Shown here piece by piece: positions 56,301 to 64,000 of a stretch of 64,000 nucleotides of DNA. The notes below the pieces were generated by a model that saw nothing but the letters and a program-made list of their open reading frames with translations, searched no databases and was not told where the DNA came from. Position 1 is the stretch's first letter; every line of letters begins with the position of its first letter. Source of the DNA: Picochlorum sp. 'celeri' (Eukaryota > Chlorophyta > Trebouxiophyceae); assembly GCA_010909725.1 (NCBI GenBank), contig JAACMV010000017.1, positions 806,001 to 870,000 on the forward strand, written 5' to 3'. The translations under genes were made by a program, and so were the position numbers.

Positions 56301-57418
56301 AAGATCCTATCAGTGCCAAGCTCCCTTTTCAAAACGTCTCCTGCCACCAAAGCCTGATGCACCAACAGCTGAGACATGACAGGGCATGATTGTCCAACAA
56401 TGTGCTTTTGCTCTTCGAATGTCAACTCGCTCATCCGGATGCGAACACCAGTGGGAAGAAGATTTCTTGTACTAGGAGAAGATGATGTGGTGGTGCATGT
56501 TGCTATTAACCGGAACCCATGCTGCGCCTTGATGACTTGTCCACGCGACGCAATGTGAATTTTATTGGTCTTGGACAAGGATTGAATCAATGTGATCACT
56601 TCTGTGGATGCTAGATTGAGATTCTCGAGCACCAACCAGCAACCATTTTGCATTGCCCTCACAACTGGACCTGGTGACCAGGAAAATTCTCCAGGTTTTG
56701 AAGTACAGACATATCCACCCAGAAGACTTTTTGCATCCATTTGGTCATCCAGATGAATGCGTATGCATCGCTTTCCATATTTAAGGTGATACGACTGAAT
56801 GAGTGTTGATTTGCCTGAACTCGGAGGTCCCTCGAGAAGGATTGAGTTTCCTTCAATCGATAATGCCATTTCAAACGTGTCTTGCGATTCTTCTCCTCTC
56901 TGTGCAGCAGCATATTGATACAGCATTTTCCTCAACAACTGAATCATTGCAAGAGTCTCTTTCCACTGCATTCGCATGATGTCATCATCATCATCATTAG
57001 TATCAGTGGAGGGGCAGCATGGAATACCTAGAATGCGCCCCAGGCATTGCCTCCCATACCACCGAACTCTTCTACCACGATGCTCACACAAAAGAAGTAC
57101 ATCATCCCATTGCCAACGAGAAGCCAAAAAGTCTGTCGATTCGTACAAACCCAACAGCATGCTCTTGGCACATTCAACTGCAGAATCCTCCTCTTCATCC
57201 TCCAGCAACCATCGAGATGGTGCAGGGAAATAGCCAAAGAACAAGGTAATTTGTTCCTCGAGGAGAGATGGAACAATACTATACGCTTGCAGCAATTTGA
57301 TGGCCACGTCCTTGTTCTTTTGCGCACGTTCAAGAGCGTCAGAGACCTCTCTTGACAACTCAGCGCACTGCTTTTCCGGTGCTGCCACCAAGTCAAGCAT
57401 CCATTCTTTCATTATCAT
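41396..57418 (-). CDS. MDN1: Midasin (MDN1/Rea1), giant AAA+ ribosome-assembly ATPase, about 14 exons
   Basis: Midasin is a dynein-like hexameric-ring ATPase that pulls Ytm1 and Rsa4 off pre-60S particles. Exons on the minus strand are roughly 57418-55334, 55260-54952, 54884-54660, 54587-53688, 53627-53526, 53461-52984, 52885-52431, 52353-51935, 51859-51564, 51491-47958, 47849-45270, 45192-45066, 44980-43622 and 43545-41396. Most introns are about 65-75 nt. The product is about 5000 aa, as in yeast and animals. Six AAA modules are seen by their Walker A motifs: GPPSSGKST, GETGVGKTT, GPTSSGKTS, GETGIGKTT, GSPGVGKTT and the degenerate GPSGCGRSA. A long helical linker and an acidic D/E-rich tail follow. 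The C-terminal MIDAS domain has LLAIDDSRSM. The intron near 53525 needs an unusual GTGTAC donor. Confidence 0.95.
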
Positions 57419-57749
57419 TAATATTATTATTATTATGCGTATATATCACTACTATGGTCTTCGTGTCAAGAGCGCATGGTGTTGCATGCGCTCCAAGCTT
57501 TTGTTTTGATTTTGAATTGTTACTGCTATTCACATAAATATATGTATGTATCTATATTTTCCCTTCTTGTGTGTGTCAAAGGATGAGGATGACGCAGGTC
57601 TAATAATAATACACAACACACAAATGTTTGTGCGAAGTTCCTTAAAAAGAACATTATATATTTTCCGGGTATATATACGACCAAAAAATCGCTGTTGCAA
57701 CATCACATGTGGAGGGTCACACCTCTCGTGAGAGATACTCGTCTCTCAT
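57419..57749. other. Region between midasin and tRNA-Lys
   Basis: Starts with an ATT trinucleotide run (57418-57437). It should hold the midasin promoter. No gene was seen. Confidence 0.4.
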
Positions 57750-57822
57750 GCCGAATTAGCTCAGTCGGTAGAGCGCCAGGCTCTTAACCTGGTGGTCCAG
57801 GGTTCGAGCCCCTGATTCGGTG
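57750..57822 (+). tRNA. tRNA-Lys (CTT)
   Basis: A 73-nt cloverleaf without intron. GCCGAAT pairs with ATTCGGT. Box A is TTAGCTCAGTCGG and box B GGTTCGAGCCC. The anticodon stem CCAGG/CCTGG encloses CTCTTAA, anticodon CTT. Confidence 0.97.
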
Positions 57823-57827
57823 GTAAA

Positions 57828-57834
57828 TTTTTTT
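57828..57834 (+). terminator. RNA polymerase III T7 terminator of tRNA-Lys
   Basis: Seven T residues, six bases after the discriminator base. Confidence 0.8.
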
Positions 57835-57859
57835 ATTAAGGAACTTGTTTTAATTTTAA

Positions 57860-58588
57860 TTAATTTTTAAGGAACTTGTTGACTATTCGAGAATCAATCA
57901 GGAGTGCTGCCGTTGGTTCGGGGATCCTTTTGAAAATACACAGGCTTGGCAATCTCCCATTTCCATCTGGCTGTATATCGTGCAGCACTCTATAGGGTTC
58001 CCGGTTCTCTTTCTGAGAGGCAAATAAATAGCCTTTCTCATAAAGCCTCACCAACTCCCATGAATGGGACTGTTCTTCATCCTTCTTCCAGATACATAAC
58101 CAATATGTTATTTAATTTAATTCAACATACCTCATGAATAGATGATTCCTTGTCATTCTTCTCCTTCACCTTGTCTTTCAGAATGACTTCCAGTGTCTGT
58201 GGCAATCACGGTTTTGATTGTGGGTGTATGTATGGGTATCATATCTCACAAGAAGTTTGGATGATGACAATCTTCTCACACATTTGTTCCTCTTGTCCCG
58301 TCAATTCCTCGATGCTTTTGCGATTCATTCTGGAATTAGATCTAATCTGCAACCACTAAAATTCAAACTTACACCCGATACAGAAAGCTTAATGGGAGCT
58401 TTCTGGCTCTGGTTCTGTGACGAGAGGGAAACGACGCCTCTGCGGTCAACAAAGAGTATCAGGAAGCCCCGCGCGCGTATAATGTAATGTTGTTCTTTGA
58501 ACATCTTTAATTCAAGATGTGAGGTATCGCATAGGATTGCCACGGTCTTTTCGTGGCCAAGAGGCTGCGGCGACCATGTCGCTGGCAT
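57860..58588 (-). CDS. Unidentified multi-exon protein
   Basis: The ATG at 58588 opens a stretch reading MPATWSPQPLGHEKTVAILC and FLILFVDRRGVVSLSSQNQS. Short exons follow (NRKSIEELTGQEEQ, then LEVILKDKVKEKNDKESSIH). The last exon ends at 57860 with SWELVRLYEKGYLFASQKEN and a stop after IVNKFLKN. Donors GTGAGA and GTATGT were used, with introns of about 45-55 nt. The first junction (near 58370) is uncertain. The protein-like composition and consistent frame of the last two exons support a real gene. No family was recognised. Confidence 0.5.
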
Positions 58589-59665
58589 GGTTAGTCTTGT
58601 GGCAATGTTTCATATAGACCACATCGATACACTTGAAGAAACTATTTACGCCGGAAATGCGTAACATGGACTCGGAAAGGCTTCCGCGTCTCTCAGTGGT
58701 GGCTGGTTACGTTGTGCACAACGATAACGACCTGTGAGATGAAAGTTGGTGCCTTTGGCATCGTATACACAGAAGAATTGAACATGTATTTTAGTATCGA
58801 TAAAGGCGTGCTGAATAGTCATGGGCCATTAACAGGCTTCAAGATGTGAAGAAACGATGAAAGACGCTCTTCTTCTTTTCATCGCTCCGGATCTACTCTC
58901 CTAGATCCAGATGATGATGACGGTATGTTTCTGTATCCTGTCGTGTTCCTATTTCTTCTGGCTATCATTTCTAGTACGATTCTGTGCAGACGGGGCCGTT
59001 TGCAGATCTGGCAGCAATGCCTTGCCTTGCTACACCAGGAGGATGGTTTTGATATCCACAAGCTCTTCCTGCCTTGCTGACTACTCCTTTGAAAAGCCTT
59101 TCGTCAGATCATCCTGGTCATCGTTATAGGGCAGTAGGGATTCTTCCTACTCGAGATGCCTCTGAGAGGTACTCATGAATGGTGTTATCATGTGTCATCT
59201 GAATGAGGAAGGCATGTACTTTTTTTTAAAACCTATATACAGAAAGAGAGCCCAAATTGAACGCGCGAATGCAATATATATAATTCGAGTATAGATAATC
59301 AGAGGTATTTTGGGTGAAGGAAGGGGTGGAAGATGGATGTCCCATCCATGTCCCATCCATGATTGTTCATGTGCTGCATGAAAGGGTGATCAAGGAATGG
59401 GCGCCCTTCATGCACTGTCCGATGTCGCATCACGGTATGGCATCTGTGTATTTTCAAATCTTGTTCATTCATTTATACTTTTATGAGTATTATTATAATA
59501 TTACAGAGTGTTATCGGTCTATACAGCGGAGAGTCGGGTACGCAGCAGGTTTTTGTCCGTTTCGCGCGCGGAACTTCCCGCGCGACATCTGCAGCGTGTT
59601 CTGGTTTGATTTAATCGTACATATGATATTTATATTATATAGGATAGATTTCAGGCTTTGAGGAG
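58589..59665. other. Gene-poor region before the HNH-domain gene
   Basis: No supported gene in about 1.1 kb. A donor/acceptor-like pair (GTATGT near 58922, TTCTGTGCAG ending at 58989) is followed by a possible coding stretch reading RGRLQIWQQCLALLHQEDGF, but no joined protein could be built. The last 60 bp before 59666 are AT-rich. Confidence 0.35.
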
Positions 59666-62600
59666 ATGGAGAGGCCCAACAAGAAGAAGAAGAAGGAGGC
59701 AGCTTCTGCCAAGGTGCGTCCACCGTCATATCAAAACTTGCTCTCGTTGTGTCCATCCACCTATTGATTTTTTGTTATTTTTATAATTCAGAAACCTCGA
59801 GAACGCAAGGTGACGAAGGAACTCAAAAAGTCAGCAGAGGCACCTGGCCAACAAACTCTCAACAGCTTCCTGCAGCGGACAGGGCGCAGTAGCAATGATG
59901 GTGGTGATAGTACTATCCCTAGTGGCACAGAAAATGTGCAAAGAAATGAGCAACAACCACCATCGGTTGCCGCCCAAGCGGTGGTAGAAGAAGTTGGGGA
60001 TAATAATAATAGCAAGCAAGAAGTCTTTGGCAATCTAGGGCCTTTTGTGGATCGGCGTCTGCGAGAGTCAGGATGTGAACATGGTCTTGCTGACTTTATC
60101 AGTACTTTGAGAAGGCTTTCAAGGGAGTATCATGATGCCAATGTCGAGGAGGAGGTTTCCTCTGCTCGAGAGGCCTCGCAGAGGTACTTTTTTTCAAATG
60201 ATGAGAATTCTTCAGAGGATTTGCGCAATCTATATGCGATATGGGACTATTGTCGTGTGATGTCATCATCATCAGATATTATAAAGCCGCAAGACATGGA
60301 TGCGCGTCGCGTCAAGCTCCCAGAGGTTGTTCTTTCAGATGAGGATCTGCAAACATATCTGCCAATAGAAGTGGCTCTTCTTGCACTGCTGTCTTGTTCA
60401 TTAGATGGTGGTCTAGAGGAAATGTTCAAAGTTTTCGTGGCTTTCTACAGTGAGAACAATAGTCGCTCGCTGACCGAGTGTGTGGATGTTTTGATTCCGG
60501 ATGAGGCTCGACATTTCTGGAAATGGGATACTTGGCAAGAGAAGTGTGTACCAATACCAGATGAATTTGCTGGTACCATTATTCCAAAGAATGGGGTACA
60601 AATGCTTCAATATGTATCAGAGGGTCTCACTATGAGTGCTGAGAAGATTGCCTGTGCTTTGCTACATTTTGATTGGATTGCATTTTCAAGGGATGCTCGG
60701 GACTGGGGTGTACTGTTCTGTTCCCATGTGCTCTTATGGGATGCTGAAAAGAATCGCCACGTTTTGACAGAAGATTTCTTCTTCAATCATCTGGATTTGG
60801 GGTATAGAGATAAGAGATTGTATGTCACGACAGAGGGTCGCTGCATCACCAATACTGGGAGTGCAACCTTCTTGACCCCATCAAATTCCAAGGGCATGTT
60901 GGGCGTCAGGTTTGCAGCAGAAGATTCTGAAAAGTGCTATTCATTATGGAGTGTGACAGGCATGGCCAAGTACAACCTGCCTGTGGAAGAGTTTGAGTGC
61001 CGCTTGTCTGAGGATGACATCAGCATGGATCACTTGTGCATCAACCATGCCTATAATCAGCCCTCGCTGGTGCAATTGGCTACCAGGGGACAGCAAGCAG
61101 CCAACAAGCGTCCTCGAGATAGAGAGACGTTTAGATCGGAAAGCACAACAGATGCTCCTCTTTTTATTCCATTTGATGAACTGGAGCAGGCTCAAAAAGT
61201 CAATGCGTTGGCATGCAAGGAGAAGCAAGATGAGGGGCTTGCCATGGCAAGGTTGGAAGGGGGCAGTGTGTCCCGTGAGATGTATGATTGGTTCAAAGAG
61301 ACAGACGAAGAAGAAGAATTATGGGTAGATCTCGAGGTCTCTGATTTTGAGGTATTCTTTGAGGATCAAAAGTGCATCTGGAGACCAGATGATGATGCAT
61401 GGTTGCCTCTGGACCAGCCTCTCAAGACCACTCTCCAGAACGAGTATCGCCTTGTGTCTGTTGGTGGAATTCGATGCTCTCTTCATTCTGCGATTTCTTT
61501 CACCAAACTGTATCATCAGGTTATGAATACTGGGTCTGCTGTTATAGAGGAAGCCAATTCCTTGGGAGAGGTTGCACGACCAACATCTGATGATGATGGT
61601 GGGGGGGTCCAAGTCAAAACGTTCTGGAAAGACAATGGACGTGTGCGACGGCTTGTCACAGATCATATCGATCAGGACAAGGGGAATAATGATCCTGCAA
61701 ATCTTCGATTGCTTTGCAACCGAACAAATACTATTGCTGCCAATGGAGTTCCCGTCATGAGGCTCGTCCATCCGTATGAAGATGAAGAACACGGAGTATC
61801 AGAACATGGTATTCTCATCGATGAAAAGTGTGCTGTGGACGCGGTCGAACCACTTCTGGAAGCCATGCAGAATCTAGGATACCCAGAAGAATATCAGCAA
61901 TATTCCAAGAAGGCTTTTCTGCAATGGATACGAAGCAGGGGCGCACGTCTTCCCAAAATTCTCGAGTCTAAGATTGAGTTCATCTCCATTGATGATGATG
62001 AGTCAGATGATGAGTCAGATGATGAATCAGAAGAAGAAGAGGGCCATCTGACCAAGGTGTGGTTTGGATACAGATATAAAGATTACCTGAGTGGAGAGTG
62101 TTTCGACGATCTGATCATTGGCAAACTGTCATTGGCAAACATGTTAAAGACATCTTTTGGAGTTCAGATGACTGTTGGGCAGATATTTGATAGTCTGGGC
62201 AACTCTGTCCTTGATCCCAATGATGAAGAAAAGAGACGGGGCTGTATTGCATCAGAGTTTGGGAGAAAGCAGTCTCTCGGTCAACGATATGAGATTCTGG
62301 ACATCTATCGTTTGTTTGGAGCGACTTGGAGCAATAATTTGTTTGATGTCACTTTGGAGACACGTACGTGTCTTTGTAGAGGTCTCTGTTAGGTGGTATC
62401 GTGTTTGGAGCAAGATGAGAGCCTCATGGAACGTTTGCAGGCACAAGTGCCACAAGGAGGTGCTGCAACTAGTAAATGGATTTATGGCCTCGTGCGCTCG
62501 TATCTTCGCAATGAGACTGGGAACAGTCTTTTGCATAAAGAGGGCATTTGCATCACAAGGAGGACTCCACAGAAGATTGCTGTCATCAAGTCTGAAAAGT

Positions 62601-63946
62601 ACTCTATGCTCTTTGAAAATAATCGTGACAAGCGTGTCCAAATGACTGCCAGAGAAGTCAATCAAATGCTTTTGGATCAAGGCATTGGCGTTTTTCGAAT
62701 TGGCACGGTATATTCGTGGCTTTCTGAGGCTCATGGTTCAACTGGAATTCATGAGAATCTCAAGCGTCTTGGTATATGCGACATACAGCAGCCCATAGCA
62801 GAAGAAGAAGAAGAAGAAAAAGATGATGATGATGGAACAAAGAAGATGGATGGACCAATCCTCAAGTACACGCCAAAGACTGGTGGGGGGATTTCTGTAT
62901 CATCAGAAGAAAAGTCATTCAGGAGCATACATGCTGCCGCTCATTTTGCATTCAGAAACTTGGGTTTTAATATCAAGTATACAAAGGTGTCTTCTCTGAA
63001 AATGGATCTTATAGCGAATAACGGGCCACTGGAAAGTGATTCGTTCATGGACGTGTCTCTCAGCTATAAAAAGGTTATGAGGTCTGCAGCATTTTGTTCC
63101 TTGTATGTCATTGTGAAGACGTCGGATGCTTTCATTCTGCCACAGGCAGAAAGCCTGGCCAAGTCCATCTCATATACCTTGCCAGGTTTCGTAATGGACA
63201 ATGCAGATTTCATTGATGGCAATCTCTTGAATAAGGGGTCGAAAGGTATTATTACCACCGTATCTCAGATTCAGAACAGTTTGTTCAAAACAGAATATGC
63301 ATGTCTGGGGTTTGTTGGCTACTCTGGTGACCAAAAATCATTTGCTGGGTACTTGAGTGCTTGTGGAGTCTCTGATGCTGATAGAAAGATTGAGCGCATG
63401 CAGAAACAGGCCTTGTACTATCAGTCTCCACTGGGTCAGGATGTTCCTTGGTGTCGCCATGTTTTTACCCAGGCTCTTTTGGAGAATGCCATGAAAAGAG
63501 CCATGAACTCGGAAGGGAATATCGCCTTTAGGGCTCGTGCATATCTGCTCAAACATTCTCGCATGTTTCGTATGGAAGAAGAAAGGAAGAATTTGGAGAA
63601 TGATCTGAACATGTTTCTCTTGCACAAGCTCAAAGGCGGTGAGGCTGTACCAGGCTTGCAGGTTGTCAATGAGGGTAGTGGTGATTGGGTGGATCTCACG
63701 TACCCATCGAAAGGATCAGAGAACCCTAAAGACAATCCTCGCAATCTGATGATTGGCGAGATGATGAAAAAACTGGGTCTCAAGTCAGTATCCAGGCCAA
63801 GGAAGAAGACTGGCTTTCATAATCGAACAGTCATGAAGAATAGAGTGTACTTTGATGATCAGTGCGATATTGAGGCGATACCATTCTTGTATCGGTACAT
63901 GCCAGAGAAGAAACAATACTTTCTTCTGGTGGCTATCAAGAAATGA
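59666..63946 (+). CDS. Very large nuclear-type protein with PIP-box-like N-terminus and two HNH-like modules
   Basis: Exon 1 is 59666-59713 (MERPNKKKKKEAASAK) and exon 2 starts at 59792 (donor GTGCGT, 78-nt intron). The N-terminus is lysine-rich, then has QQTLNSFL, a match to the PCNA-binding pattern QxxLxxF[FL]. Two regions look like HNH endonuclease modules: a degenerate one (MDHLCINHAYNQPSLVQLAT) and a better one (TDHIDQDKGNNDPANLRLLC). Acidic runs follow (DDESDDESDDESEEEE, coded at 61993-62041). The frame meets TAG at 62390-62392 and then stays open, in the same frame, to TGA at 63944-63946. Either an intron is missed near 62348-62440, or the stop is real. The C-terminal 500 aa (YVIVKTSDAFILPQAESLAK and others) match nothing I know. 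Without the stop the protein is about 1400 aa. Confidence 0.65.
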
Positions 63947-63963
63947 TGATGATGATGATGATA
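63943..63963 (+). repeat. ATG trinucleotide microsatellite
   Basis: Seven or so tandem ATG units begin in the stop codon of the HNH-domain gene and run into its 3' flank. Confidence 0.85.
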
Positions 63964-64000
63964 TGTATGTTTTTTTCGGTGTTCTATATACATCTTTTTC

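Noticed and set aside
58600..59130. Short plus-strand exons around 58675 and 58990
   Set aside because: The frames are under 50 codons, phases do not agree and no similarity was recognised.

Overview
The window is nuclear DNA of a small, gene-dense photosynthetic eukaryote, most likely a green alga (Chlorophyta). It has spliceosomal introns, mostly 60-180 nt, with donors usually GTNNGT or GTNNGC. It carries plastid genes (thylakoid FtsH protease, CYP97-type carotene hydroxylase, double-domain CPN20 co-chaperonin). Several 3' ends have TGTAA, the green-algal poly(A) signal, shortly after the stop. Intergenic gaps are short, and convergent genes often end within 2-30 bp of each other. The lineage call is an inference; no rRNA or organelle marker is present.

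Layout: 1-2.7 kb, a small winged-helix-like protein and an IGHMBP2-type helicase. 2.7-3.9 kb, ATG3 (five exons). 4.0-6.9 kb, a divergent pair of intron-free, bacterial-type genes: catabolic acetolactate synthase and acetolactate decarboxylase, together a pyruvate-to-acetoin route. Their 311-bp shared promoter holds a 27-bp perfect palindrome. 6.9-16.9 kb, housekeeping genes: LUC7, ZNHIT1/SWC6, a HDHD5-like HAD protein, a membrane-tethered bZIP factor, FtsH and ribosomal protein eS1. 17.3-17.5 kb, an RNase MRP RNA gene on the minus strand.

About 18.75-26.05 kb is a KDZ-type DNA transposon: an apparently intact five-exon transposase of 1059 aa, a convergent AT-hook protein gene, and related inverted segments near both ends. 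26.2-41.1 kb returns to host genes: NDUFA6, CYP97, a phosphoglycerate-mutase-like protein, an unidentified ORF, a divergent H2B-like histone-fold protein, a sphingoid-base-phosphate phosphatase-like enzyme, PheRS beta, a PWWP/PHD/Dam-like methyltransferase/CW chromatin protein, a GST, CPN20, a ferroportin-like transporter and tRNA-Pro(AGG).

41.4-57.4 kb is one gene, midasin (MDN1/Rea1), in about 14 exons. tRNA-Lys(CTT) and an unidentified multi-exon gene follow. The window ends with a very large protein (59.7-63.9 kb) that has a PIP-box-like N-terminus and two HNH-like modules, interrupted by an in-frame TAG or an unrecognised intron.

The most unusual items are the acetoin gene pair with its palindromic promoter, the methyltransferase-chromatin-reader fusion, the HNH/PIP protein and the KDZ element. 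Exon joins were made by hand from reading frame, splice consensus and family similarity. Those described as phase-consistent give coding lengths divisible by three.
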